Shown here piece by piece: positions 11,737 to 22,789 of a stretch of 64,000 bases of DNA (the first letter of the stretch is position 1; each line of letters starts with the position of its first letter). A model generated the notes under the pieces. The model did no database searches. It worked only from the letters and a program-made list of their open reading frames with translations, and was not told where the DNA came from. This stretch comes from Amborella trichopoda (Eukaryota > Streptophyta > Magnoliopsida > Amborellales > Amborellaceae). The DNA lies in assembly GCF_000471905.2 (NCBI RefSeq), contig NW_006494943.1, positions 2,309,072 through 2,373,071 of the forward strand, read 5' to 3'. The translations under genes were made by a program, and so were the position numbers.

Positions 11737-12470
11737 TGTTGTGCGCGGAAGTTGACAAGTTGATTTTTTGGCAAATAAAGTATGAGAAATAAAATATGAA
11801 ACACATATCACAAGGATACTAGTTCACTCCAAAAGGGCTACATCCAAGGGCATGGCTAACAAAAAACCACTATACTAATGAAAATTACATCAAATATTTT
11901 GGAACAAACCTCGACAAAATATCCAAGTCGAGCAAACCCTTTTGAACAACTGTTCATTCTTTCTCTTTGCTTTTGCCAATAATGACAACAATTTTCTCTC
12001 TTACTAAGAGGGAAACAACCCAAAATCTTTACAGGAACCGCTTCTCTACAAAAAACTACCCTCTCACTATGCAGAAGTCTTCAGGAGGTATCATCAATGT
12101 TTCTCTTTATAGGAAGCTCTCTTCTTTTTAAGATGAAATTGCATCTTATGCACATGAAGCTCTATCTCACTCTCTCTAGAGGAACCATCATTCCCATAAG
12201 GTGACCCAAATAGGGCAGACAAATTCTCTGAACTTTCATCCCTTATATATAAGATTAGAAGTCCATATTAAATAGGAAACTTCATATAGATCTTACATAT
12301 ATCTCAAAACCAAGAGAGATATCCAAAATTCATAATCTTTTTGGATTTCTATTTCCTTTACGAAACTCATCAAATTTCAATCTCAATCTCACATAATATG
12401 CGAATATCTCAATCCCACAAAATATGGGATTTCCTTATGTTGGTGGTTTTCGATAGCACCAAATCCAACA
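11737..12470 (-). repeat. LTR of the tandem array, copy a
   Basis: 734 bp, beginning TGTTGTGCGCGG and ending CCAACA on +. It is next to the right CTATT target duplication. In minus orientation this is the 5' LTR. Confidence 0.9.
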
Positions 12471-13069
12471 CTATTTTCCTCGACTCTCATCTCCTCTGCA
12501 AAGGTCAGTGCTTAAGATGAGATTTTCCCTTCATCTGGGGTTTGAGGCTCTGTTGTGGGTTTTTTTGCGCTTCTGCGTTTTTTCTTGAGCCTAAAATTCC
12601 ATTTATTAGGCCATTCGCGGTTAATTTCTCTTCATTTGTCTTGGTTCCTTGATTTCCCCCTCTTTGGTTTCTTGGAACTCGGTCCAAGGAATTGAAGAGG
12701 AATAGGCATTTCAAGGTGTTTCTAGTTGGCATAGTTGGCAATGGCAATTATGAGTTGTTGGTGCTGCAACTTCTATGAGGTTTAGAGTTTGGTCATGTTT
12801 TATGAGCATTTGGTCAGTCTTTCTATGAAGTTGGGAGTCCTACTATTCTGAACTTGTAGTGAGTCCTACTATATTAAAAAAAAAAAAAAAATTGTGACTC
12901 AACATATATTTACCATCTGAACTTGTAGTGAGTCCTACTATTCTTTGATGTATGAAGTGTTTTTATATGCGTACTGGTTGCTAATTTTCTTTGTTTTTAT
13001 TATTGTGCAACATGCGATTGCAAGGAAAGGGCATGCATGACTGTAATCACCATCCCAGCTGATGAATGA
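12471..13069 (+). other. Speculative two-exon micro-ORF with leader
   Basis: Downstream of the LTR array the leader-like region continues. An ATG at 12741 opens 13 codons (MAIMSCWCCNFYE) to a GAG|GTTTAG donor at 12780. After 245 bp, with a T-rich stretch and a GCAAG acceptor ending at 13024, the same phase gives ERACMTVITIPADE and a stop at 13069. Intron length and phase are plausible for plants, but the protein would have only 27 residues and I recognise no family. An upstream ATG at 12,517 opens a 24-codon frame. This may be chance. Confidence 0.15.
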
Positions 13070-13515
13070 GAGGCAATTGTTAGGAATGGACCCTACCTCA
13101 GAGGTCCTGGTTGGTCCCTACCTCAGAGGTTCTGGTGGGTCGGATTGCAAATTAAAAAAAGAAAACAAAAAAGAAAGAAAAAGGAGGCTCTCCTTTGTCA
13201 AAAGACGAAAGAAATAATGATTTTTTTTAATCTAGGTAAAAAAACATTAAATTTGAAGCATTAATCTAGGTCAAAAGCATTAAATATAAAACAAAATTAG
13301 AAATCCCATTTAAAATATTATTTATATGTCCATAGTCAAATAGGGCATTATTGGCCTCATTAACTTGGCATCCTATTTATTTCCATAATTGGGTTTGGGG
13401 CCATAATAACGATGATGTTCTTACAAGTCGGATACATGATCTTTAGGAACAAGCGTCTACTAACTCCTCCAGTTATGCAAAGCAGATGTAAGTGTGCTTT
13501 CTCTTTTTTTTTTTT
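13070..13515. other. Spacer, no gene seen
   Basis: Contains a short direct repeat (CCCTACCTCAGAGGT twice, near 13,091 and 13,116), an A-rich tract near 13,150-13,210, and the repeated phrase TTAATCTAGGT near 13,229 and 13,261. Nothing coding. Confidence 0.4.
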
Positions 13516-14310
13516 GGGGAAAATATCTCCATATCCTCTATTTTTAGATTTTATTTCTTAATAAACCCAAGGTTTCAAAAAATATTTTCTAACCCCCTAG
13601 CTACTTTAAACTTATTTTTTAACCTAAATAAATGTGGAAAGACATGCTCTTTCTAAACCCAATCCTTTCTCTCTCTTCATTTATATACTCCAAACTTCTT
13701 CCTTTCTCTCTTGTTGCGTGTTTCACTCTCTCTCCTTTCGTGTTTATCTAAACACCGCTTTCTCTCTCTTCCCGTGTTTATCCAAACACCTTTCTCCTCA
13801 AGTAACCTCTTATCACCAAGCATCTCTCTCCTCCCGTGTTTATGCAAACACTTCTCTCTCTTCTTGTATTTATCCAAACACATCTCTCTCTCCTTTTGGT
13901 AACCTCTCACAACCAAACACCTCACTCTCTCTTCTTATGTTTATCCAAACACCTCTCTTTCTCTCCGTATACTTACTGTATATTTGGGAGGAGAGAGACT
14001 GAGGGCAGAGAGATGAAAAACATGAAGAGAGAGAGCTGGACGAGAGAGAATGAGGGATTAGAGATGGGAAAGACATAGAGTGAGAGATGGGGTGTGGGGA
14101 GAGAGAAAGTGAGAGTACTTTGGGAGGATGGCTTTTAGAAAATGCATATCTTTTTAGATTCGTTTGGCATAAAAAAACAGGTTTAAAGTAGTTCAAGGGG
14201 TTAGAAGAAATAAAATCTACACTTTTGATGCTCCAATATAGCTTTTAAAACCTTGAGTCTGTTGTGAAATGAAACCTAAAAATATGACGTATCGAGATAT
14301 TTCTCCTTTT
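13516..14310. mobile_element. Foldback element with pyrimidine-rich arms (about 795 bp)
   Basis: The left part (13,516-13,700) matches the reverse complement of the right part (14,100-14,310): AAATATCTC...TCTATTTTTAG, CAAGGTTT, TTCTAACCCC and CTACTTTAAAC occur in order in both. The inner arm is CT-rich on the left and GA-rich on the right. Within the left arm a minisatellite of roughly 40 bp built on TTTATCCAAACAC repeats about five times. Reading frames here on both strands are low-complexity and not genes. Confidence 0.65.
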
Positions 14311-14339
14311 TGTTTCTTTCGTTTAAAAAAAAAGTGCCT

Positions 14340-14968
14340 CTGCCTGCTAAACTTTGTGTATTATTTATTATTTGATTTTTTTTTGTCTTTTTTTTTATCA
14401 TCTTTATGTTCCTGCAAAGTAATGCCATGTTGACATTATCAAAAGAAAAATCATCAAAAAAAAAAAACTTAATAGCAATCTAAATGACGACTGAATTTCG
14501 TTTATCATCTTGATGTTCCTGGAAAGTAATGTCATGTTGACATTATCAAAAGGAAAAACTTCAAAAAAAAAACAAAAACTCAGTTGCAATCTAAACAAGG
14601 ACTGAATTTCGGGGCTGCTAAAAATTGGGTGACAATAATTCACATCCTCATTTATCCAAAAAAATTGTTATAATTTGGATTTTCCAAATTGCATTTTGTT
14701 CAGTGGACTTTTGGGCACCATAGTATTGTCTTAGTTTCTTTAAGGATACTTGAGATAGTTTCAGACATTGGGCACCCGAACCCTTCTACTTTTGATTTTT
14801 TGTTTTTGTGTAGGCCAGTTTGAGCATCAATGTCCCAACAACATCTCTTTCTTTAAAAACCACAAGTTATAGGGGTAATGATCATTAAAAAAGCACAAGT
14901 TAGAGGGGAAATGACGAACCCACCACCTTTTTCAGGTAGATGATGGGTTTGGACAATTGGTTTCTAAA
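14340..14968 (-). repeat. Inverted duplicate of 60,900-61,556; flank of Copia LTR
   Basis: Matches the reverse complement of 60,900-61,556 throughout. It includes two tandem units of about 115 bp (14,400-14,630) built on ATCATCTTGATGTTCCTGG and GACATTATCAAAAG, and a TAGAGGGG(T/A)AATGA block near 14,870-14,925. The similarity continues into the adjoining Copia LTR. No coding content. Confidence 0.75.
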
Positions 14969-15231
14969 TGTAGAATTTCTAATAAAAGAAATAAAGATGA
15001 TAGAGAGAGAGAAGAAGAATCAAGAAGATCAACAAGGTATATGTGGTTCGGCAACGGTGCCTACATCTATGGAGGGTAAAACAAATTATCATTTATAGGG
15101 ATTACTCTGGTTTACCAGATATTTAAAGAGTTACAACTCTTGTCTTTTAGGAAACCAATCTCATTACAATTGTAATCTCTAAAATAACTCAATATAGGAA
15201 ACTCAATATTTGACTACTATAACTATCAACA
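14969..15231 (-). repeat. 3' LTR of the 15-kb Copia
   Basis: 263 bp, TGTAGAAT...ATCAACA on +. It adjoins the purine tract, so it is the 3' LTR. In minus orientation it holds a leader-like TCTTCTTGATTC block near its end. A truncated inverted copy is at 60,699-60,899. Confidence 0.75.
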
Positions 15232-15238
15232 TTCCCCC

Positions 15239-15620
15239 TCAAGTTGGTGCGTAGATATCAATGGAACCCAACTTGGACAGTATCTTATGGAACTTTGTTT
15301 TTGTAATTGCTTTGGCAAACATGTCTGCAAGTTGATCTTTACTTTGAACATAAGGAGAACTGATAATTTTTTGCTGAACATTTTCTCTCACAAGATGACA
15401 ATTAACTTCTATGTGCTTGGTTCTTTCATGAAAAACTTGATTAGAGGCAATATGCATAGCTGCTTAATTATCACAGAACATCTCCATTGGATTGACAGTT
15501 GGGAACCCCATATCCTAAAGTAGGTATTTTTGCCATATCAATTTACTTGTAGTTGAAGTCATAACTCTATATTCAGCCTCTGTACTGGATCGAGTAACTG
15601 CATTTTGTTTTTTATTTTTC
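15239..15620 (-). pseudogene. Copia RNase H, C-terminal part
   Basis: The minus-strand translation reads [20 protein letters not shown] followed by [15 protein letters not shown] and LGSIDIY, the invariant end of Copia RNase H. Upstream the frame is broken (for example near 15,460 and 15,520), where the catalytic part should lie. The stop is directly followed by the purine tract and LTR. Confidence 0.85.
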
Positions 15621-15741
15621 CAAGTAACTAAGTTTCCCCTACCAATGTATAATACACAGTAGTCAACCTCTTGTCAATTGGAATACCTACCCAGTTAATA
15701 TCAGAATAACTAGTAATATTAGTGTGACCATTTGGTTTCAG

Positions 15742-16620
15742 TCAAATACCTCTACTGGGTGAGGACTTAAGATATTTGAGAATCCTATTGACAACCTCCA
15801 TATGACATGATCTAGAAGAATGTATAAAACAGCTCACAAGGCTTACTCCATACATTATATTTGGTCGTATCACAGTCAAATAAATCAATTTGCTCACAAG
15901 TCTATGTAAGCAACCCACATTTTTAAGAGGTTTTTCATTTCTTGAGTCAAGCTTGCATTTAATATCAATAGACATGTCAATGGGTTTTATCTTAGTTTCT
16001 CAGTTTCTTTCAAAAGGTCTAAGACATATTTTCTTTGAGAAATGGAGAGTCCTTTTCTAAAATGTATTAGTTCAATGCCGAGAAAATACTTTAGTTGACC
16101 AAGGTCCTTGATGTCAAATTTCTTTTAAAGATAATTTTCAAGCTTCACGATTCTTTTTTTATCATTACCTGTAATGATAATATCAACATAAATGAGTACA
16201 ATAGTTCTTCCTAAAGTTCCCTTTTTTATAATATCGAAGAATCAGTTGAACTTCTTAGAAACCCGACACTCATTAAAGCTGAGCTAAATTTGACATACCA
16301 TGCGTGAGGTGATTGTTTAAGTCCATATAAAGCCTTCTTTAATTTACATACAAGACCTGTCTCATTTTCTTTAGAATGGCCTGGAGGAAGACTCATATAG
16401 ACTTCTTCTTCAAGGTCACCATGTAAGAAGGCATTTTTAACGTCCATCTGAAGTAGAGACCACCCACAATTAAATGCGATAGACAAAAGAACACGAACCG
16501 TATTCATCTTGGCTACTGGTGCAAAAGTCTCTTTATAGTCGACTCCATAAGTTTGACTAAATCCTTTAGTCATCAAATTGGCCTTGTACCTCTCAAAAGA
16601 CCCATCACTATCATAGTGAT
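15742..16620 (-). pseudogene. Copia reverse transcriptase, catalytic Asp codon missing
   Basis: The segment 16,226-16,576 gives KGFSQTYGVDYKETFAPVAK, QMDVKNAFLHGDLEEEVYM and KKALYGLKQSPHAWY, canonical RT blocks. The following catalytic box, near 16,172-16,197, reads LIYVDIIIT where YVDDIIIT is expected: one Asp codon has been deleted in frame. The segment 15,742-15,975 (LVSKLIYLTVIRPNIMYGVS) is the connection to RNase H. Frameshifts separate the parts. Dead retroelement gene. Confidence 0.88.
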
Positions 16621-16959
16621 TTTAAAACCCATCTACATCTAATTGCTTTCTTCCCTTTAGGTAACTTGACAATGTCTCATGTTTGGTTATTGTCAACTGC
16701 TTGAACTTATTCTTTCATGGCCTTCCTCCACAAAGGTTGAGAAATAACATTTTGAAAATTGGTTGGCTCAGAATTATTAAAAATAGAACTCAAAAAAATG
16801 AAATATCCAAGAGAAATATTTTTATAAGAAATATGATTTTGAACAAGATAAGAAACTACATAGTAAGTATAAAAATATGAAGTCTAGAAGAAGGTTGAGA
16901 GATACGAGAAGTTATGTACAATGGCTGATCAAATGGGGCCACAGTGGAGTCTTCTTCTT

Positions 16960-17853
16960 CTAAACTAATTTAGTGAGTTTTAGAGGTATCTTCAACTTCG
17001 GCTTGATCATCGTGACTTGTTCTGAGTGTGTTAGATATATTATTGGACTAATATTAGGCAAGGCAAACGACCTCTTGAACTCTCCCCCTGAGTCATATTT
17101 TTCAAACCACTCTCCAATGGAAATAGGACTATGTTTCAACAATTTGAACATATCGAGAAATATACATTTTTCTAGTTGTTGATTCATAACATTTGTATCC
17201 CTTTTGAGTAGAGGACTATTTAAGAAGGATACATCTCCTAGAATGTTTATCAAGTTTATTCGGGTTGTGCCCAGCCACATGAAAATAAGACACATTCAAA
17301 TACACGTAAATTAGACAAATCAATTTTCGTATTTTTCAAAACATCAATGGGAGATTTATCCTTAAGAATATTACTTAGAAGTTTGTTAATTAGATAGCAA
17401 ACTGTTAAAATAGCTTCCGACCAATAACGTTTTGAAACATGCATCTGAAACATCAAAGACTTCTTAGCTTTCCAAAACATGTCTATTTTTTCTTTCAGCA
17501 ACTTCGTTCTGATGAGGTGTCCAAATGCACGATGTTTGGTGTATAATACGAAGATTACGTAAATGCTCAGAAAAAACTTTATTCACATACTTGGTGCCAC
17601 TATCAGTTAGCAAATTTTAATGGAAGTCAAATTGGAAAATTCTTTAAATATAGAAAAGGCATCTGTTTTTTTTTAAAAAAATAAATATATCCAAGTAGTA
17701 CAAGACCAATCACTAATAAAAGTAACAAAATATTTAAAGTCAATGTAAGAGTCAACTAGGGCTGGTCCCCACATATTAGAATGTATCAAATAAAATGGTT
17801 CCTCTGAAACATGTACAGAAAATTTAAAAGGAAGTCCTGTCTGTTTTGAGAAT
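16960..17853 (-). pseudogene. Copia integrase, broken and truncated
   Basis: The minus-strand translation shows FSVHVSEEPFYLIHSNMWGP near 17,770-17,840, the start of the integrase core, then frameshifted pieces such as SLMFQMHVSKRYWSEAILT and NKLLSN near 17,380-17,470. The zinc-binding N-terminus would lie beyond 17,853 and is lost at the Gypsy LTR junction. Confidence 0.75.
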
Positions 17854-19223
17854 TGTAGACACCCTATTTTAAAACTGACAAATTCTGTGCGAACTTTAGC
17901 ACCGCACTATCCTAGTAAAACCTCGGACCATAGACCACCATAGTCCATACTGCCTGCCCTGTAATATAGAATCTTGCAAAATGCCTTGTTTTAGTAAAAA
18001 AATCATTAAAAATAGAAAAAGGCATCGTTTTGACCCAAATTTTGGTAGGCAGCATCACAAGAACCCTTAGATACCCCTAAAACTGAAAATTTTCCATTTC
18101 GGGCAGTTTTGGTCTGGGAATGTCACTCATAGTGTCGCTCGGCCCAGATTGATCCAAATTGATTGATTTTTGTCAGGGAGCAACTTGACGCTCCTAGATC
18201 CCTCCATAACTGGAAATTTTCCATTTTGAGAAGTTTGGTTTGGGTACCCAATAGTGTTGCCCAGCTCAACCTGACCCAAATTGGTTGATTTTTGGTAGGC
18301 AGCATCCCGACGATCCCAAAATCGCCCCACATTGGAATCTGCTGATTTTGAGCATATTTGGTCTGGGTGACACTACTAATGCCGCTCAGACCCGACTGCC
18401 CCAAATTGGTAATTTCCACATGCCAACCCGTCCCGAGTCATTTTTGACCAGTTTCAATGAAGCTAGGCCACTTTGGTCTGGGTGACGCTCCTAGTGTCAC
18501 CTAAGCCTTGGACCACCAAAACAACAATCAAGGCTGGGAAATCATCTAATTAGGGTATGTTACCCATTCCAAACGATTTTTAGCTTATAAAATGTCATTT
18601 TGATACTTTTAGACCATAGGGAGACCCTTTAGACTCAAGAGAGACCCCGTAGAGAGAAACCCTTTAGACTCTGGAGACTCTAGAGACCCTTTGGACCTGA
18701 TTAGCTCTTGTACTCAGAGAAAGCTTAGATATCATGAGACCTGAAAACCTAGACATAGAAAAACCCTATCTTTAGGCCACTTGCAATCCTTATATCAAAG
18801 AAATCCATCGAACCATGCCAAGGCTTGGTCAAAACCAGGAGAGGAATAAAGAGGACGCACGACATAAACAGTCGGTCTTGATACGGGCAAGGCCTCGAAG
18901 CCTCGGGAGTCCCAGGCCAACTGGCCCGGTCTAGTATGATTTTAGTCTTTCTTGTTTTTTTTCTTTTTATTTTTATTTATTTTATTAGAATTAAACTAGT
19001 TTTATTTATTTTTATTAGAATTAAACTAGTTTTATTTTGCATTATTTATTTTTATTGCCGGCTCTGCCCCTGATCTGAGAGCAGATCTGCTCAATTCTGA
19101 GTAGATCTGATCTCTGATCAGAATTTGATTGTCCCAATCTCTATTACTTTTTTAAAATTAGTTTGTGGTGTTCAGACCTGAGGGATCTTCTTATGAAGAT
19201 CTCTTCGATTTGCATTGTAAACA
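17854..19223 (+). repeat. 5' LTR of Tat-type Gypsy
   Basis: 1,370 bp, TGTAGACACCC...TGTAAACA. Inside, a tandem repeat of about 122 bp runs three times from about 18,036 (CCAAATT... starts near 18,036, 18,152, 18,275 and partially 18,401). Near 18,960-19,035 the phrase TTAGAATTAAACTAGTTTTA is repeated. A fragment of a related LTR occurs inverted at 60,361-60,590. Confidence 0.82.
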
Positions 19224-19224
19224 G

Positions 19225-19244
19225 TTTGGCGCCCACTATGGGGC
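19225..19244 (+). other. Primer-binding site of Tat-type Gypsy
   Basis: TTTGGCGCCCACTATGGGGC follows the LTR end after one base. This is the characteristic primer site of plant Tat/Ogre Gypsy elements and fixes the 3' end of the LTR. Confidence 0.85.
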
Positions 19245-20440
19245 AGTTCGAGCTTGATCCAAACCTCGAAATATGTGTTTTTTTTTATTTATTATTGTTT
19301 TTCACTATTTTTTTGTCCAAAATAATCCCTGGTTTAGCTGTAACCAGGACCCAGGATTCTGTGGTTGTGAAACCCTATTTGTCTTGGGCGACCTCCCTGT
19401 GTCGCCTAGGCGACGCTTCCTGTGTCGCCCAGGTTCAGGCGACACTCCATGTGTCGCCCAGGCGACATTATCTTTGTTGCCCAGAATCAGAGGTTCTGAA
19501 AAAATCTCGAGACCCCACAGCCCTGTGCCAGGACCTTTTCTCTTACTACACACATAGTAGGATCTGGTTGATTCCTTTAACAGGTGACCAAGACCTACGT
19601 GGGGACCTACTTAGCCTAGCTGCATTTCAATAGTTAGGTACCCACTCAAACCTAGCTTACCCATAGTTTAGGGCAAAATTTTCGAGTGCATTGTTTGGTT
19701 ATCTTAGTTGATTAGTCTTAGATCTCTGTCTGGATCCACTTCTGGTCCGAGCTGAAACCTTATGGGTCCAATTCCATGCTTGTGCTCAGCCTAGCGCAGG
19801 TTCGAACCACGTTCACACCTAGGTCTGAACCTAGGCCCCCTTTTGGTCCGAGCCAAGGCTCGTGCTTAACCCATCCTTGATCCAATCAGGGTCAACACCT
19901 GGTCTGATATTCAAAACCCTCTAGGTCCAAGCCCAGGCTTGTACCCAGCTCAGTCCAAGTTCACACCTAAGTCCGAACCTAGAGCCCCTCTCGGTTCGAA
20001 CCAAGACTCATACCCATCTAGTTTAGATCTCAATCTAGGTCTTAGTATAGAGTTGCCTCTAGAGCTAGATTAGGCTTATCCTAGATCAGGGTTTAAACCA
20101 AAACCCATCGAGTATTGCGAGATTCATCTGGTTTAGTCTTAAGCTAGGTCTTAGTTTAGGGTTTTGCCCCTAGAACTAGACTAGGTTCTATCCTAAATCA
20201 TCGAGTCTAGATATCACCCTAAGTCTAGATTCAAGACCCGGGTCAAAGTGATTCACCATATTGGTTACCCAAGGTGACCACGATGATTATTTTACAGCCA
20301 ACTCCAAACCTAATCTTCCAAAACCTAGTGATCAGTATGCTGTAATCCCATGGGATTAAGGCGAGAACCCCGGTTCGTCCCTTTTTTGGTACCCAAGTCT
20401 TCAATTAGAGGCTCGAAAAGCAAGCTCCGCCCAAAAGACC

Positions 20441-22740
20441 TTGAATAGTCAAGGGGTTCGACCTGGGGTCGTCTTGCAAGGGCTCTTAAGTAACCAAAGT
20501 AGGAGTCGAGTGAGGGAAGAAGTTCACGCAGTGTCAAATGCTCATTCCCATAACTCGAACCAAGATAACCTCGAGGCACGGCGGTCTCAAAACAAAGACC
20601 CACCTAGGTCTCGGGGATCTAACCCGGCCTCAAGCCACCATAGCACAGCTCATGATAACCTGAATGTCATGCGAAACAGAGGTATCGATCTGTATCGAAC
20701 CTTAGGTGATGTAGATTTCCAAGCTTCCCTCCAAATTTTAGTTGATCGGGGCTACATTGTTCATGCCCCAGCACATGTATTGGTCTCAAACCAACTTAGT
20801 GTTATATGACAACTGAGTCAACCGATTCTTCAATTGGTCCCAATAATCCATCCGGTCCAATAGATCGTGCAATTTCTGCAGCCTATAGTAATACCAATGG
20901 GACAATACGTCCCTTGAGCCTAGGTATACCAAATCGCCTTGATGACTACGGCTCATCAACCTTAGGTCCATACGGGACAATACATACCCCAAGCCTTGAC
21001 TCATCAATCTTCACTTGGGAACCTGCCAACTGGCAGGTCTACCGTCGTATCGAATGCCCAATATGAAGGTACCATGAAAGCAATGCAAGACATGCTTATA
21101 AGAATGGGCATTCACGAAGTTTTACCCTCGAAGACCTATGTTCATGAGAACCTCGGAGACATGGAGGACCCTCCCTTTCGATGCGTCATCCCAGAATTCC
21201 GAAACAAGTTCAACGGGAAGAGAGATCCAGATACCCATGTTAACTCATACCTCCTCCATGTTCGAGCTTTACAAGATAGGCCAAATCAACTGAAGGCCAC
21301 ATTTTTGCAAACGTTGTCTGGTGAGATTCTGAACTAGCATTAAAGAATGATGTGTACTCAACCACACATCCCTCTAGATGAAATGTTCAATTTATTCATC
21401 TCTCACTACCGTGGATCGACACCAAGGCCTCTCTCCCTGGGCAAACTCACTGGAACAAAACAGAATCCAAGAGAATCCTTTGAGGACTTCATCAATCGAT
21501 TATGTGAGGCGGCGATGTGGGTCATTGAATGTCCACTCACAGACCCAGCCAAGATCTCCATGGCCTTAGAAAGTACCGCTCCTGAACACAAGACCTTCTT
21601 TAGCCAAGGTCTTATCCCCTACTCCTTTGACTCCATGATTGAGAGGGTAGCACACAACGAAAGGGTTAGAGGAACACCTCTCAACACTAGACCCAAGAAC
21701 AAATTTATAACCACTCCCCAAAATGAGACAAACAAGAACAATAACAACCATGAGGGGAATACTTCCTGTCAGGCTAATGAAATTGTCATCAACGGGACAG
21801 CTCGAGGTCCAGCTGCTCAATGAAACTATCAGAACCAAAACCAGAGGGGTCGGCCTAGAGCTAATGCTCAAAATAACAACCAAAGATGAGATGATAATTT
21901 CACTCCCCTCAAAGACCCATTAGAAAAAGTGCTTGATTTACTCCTATCTAAAGATATGGTTTACCTCCCCGCGCCATCCGAGCCACCATTCCAAGTCACA
22001 TATAAGAGCAAATGGTGCAAATGGCACCAAAACCACGTGCATGACACCCAAAATTTCTATCATTTGAAACGGGTTATTCATTGGTTGGTTGATAGTGGAG
22101 ATATCAATTTCCCATCGAAAAATCAGCCTGTTGAAGAGCCTAATCAAAACATAGGTATCTTCACAAATCCTCTTCCTAAAAATACAGTCACAACAGCCGG
22201 AAAGACGGAAGCCCATGACAACTTAAAAGGGAACGTTGTCATTCACATGATCGAGAGTGGAGATGAAGTAGAAGATCCGACTCAATTCATATTCCCTTGT
22301 TGGCACCACCTCCAAGAACCCCAAGATGACCTATTGGATCTTCTAAAAGGGTACCCTTCACCTTAAAGCCTCGACAACCCACCTAAGTGGGGCTAATATG
22401 GTGAGGATGATATATTAGAAATTGATGTGGTCCCGATCAATGAGAAGGGACCATCCTCCAATCAGGGGCCCAACGCCACAAAGTACCCCATCACTCTCGC
22501 AAAGGCCAACCTTATCGAGCTTCAGGCAGGCGAAGTAGACTCCATGACCCGTAGAGGCTGAGTTTTCAAGCCCATCTATTTGATGGCCGATACCCTCGAG
22601 GAAAGAATCGGGAAAACCCCTGAGCGCAAGCAACCGACGATCACCATAAATCAAGAACCCCAAAAGGAGTCACGAGAAAACACTCCTTCACTTGAGCTTG
22701 AGTTTGGAGAATCATTTCTTGCACTGGTGGGGTTATTAGG
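20441..22740 (+). pseudogene. Tat-type Gypsy gag, decayed, and start of pol region
   Basis: Recognisable blocks in order: DMEDPPFRCVIPEFRNKF (about 21,160-21,215), then after a frame break the core with DEMFNLFISHYRGS and ESFEDFINRLCEAAM (21,380-21,530), then KWCKWHQNHVHDTQNFYHLK (about 22,011-22,070), the zinc-binding-like segment typical of these Gags, and finally SMTRRG*VFKPIYLM (about 22,542-22,580), which normally begins the protease linker. Frame changes occur near 20,809, 21,337, 21,823 and 22,366 with several stops. The protein formed the virus-like particle in the active ancestor. Confidence 0.82.
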
Positions 22741-22789
22741 TGGAGTTACATCTTGAGATTTTTCTTATTCTTCTAGAAACTTCATATTT

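Larger units (their letters stand above)
9881..12470 (-). mobile_element. Three-LTR tandem array of a non-autonomous Copia-type element
   Basis: Order on + is LTR (9881-10598), spacer (10599-10802), LTR (10803-11534), spacer (11535-11736), LTR (11737-12470). All LTRs run TG...CA in the minus orientation. Each spacer is only 202-204 bp. Read on minus it holds a Met-tRNA-type primer site (GTTATCGAAGCCC in the right spacer), about 20 codons resembling the start of a Copia Gag (VLNVKFVVEKFDG), then directly a tail and a purine tract AAGGTGGAGATT before the next LTR. There is no pol. CTATT flanks both ends (9876-9880 and 12471-12475), so the whole array sits in one target-site duplication. The LTRs (718-734 bp) are too long for a classic TRIM. 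Confidence 0.88.
14969..17853 (-). mobile_element. Copia retrotransposon, 3' half (integrase to 3' LTR)
   Basis: On the minus strand: integrase (from 17,853), reverse transcriptase, RNase H, a purine tract GAGGGGGAA (15,233-15,241) and a 263-bp LTR. Domain order is that of Ty1/Copia. Gag and protease are absent; the element is cut at 17,853 by the LTR of a Tat-type Gypsy. All domains carry stops or frameshifts. Confidence 0.9.
17854..22742 (+). mobile_element. Tat-type Ty3/Gypsy retrotransposon, 5' part
   Basis: It has a 1,370-bp 5' LTR, a clear primer site, a long non-coding leader (19,245-20,400) and a decayed gag, ending at about 22,742 just after the gag-pol junction, where minus-strand Copia sequence begins. 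Reverse transcriptase, integrase and 3' LTR are missing. The LTR starts TGTAGACACCC, usual for this lineage. The left 5 bp are AGAAT; no matching right target duplication exists because the right end is lost. Confidence 0.85.

Noticed and set aside
13634..14196. A 122-codon frame and its relatives on both strands
   Set aside because: They lie in the CT-rich arm and minisatellite of the foldback element; repeating (LSSRVY.NT) is the tandem unit, not a protein family.
20441..20809. A 122-codon frame before the Tat gag
   Set aside because: Treated as part of the decayed gag and leader region and not as an independent gene; charge-rich and without a recognised domain.
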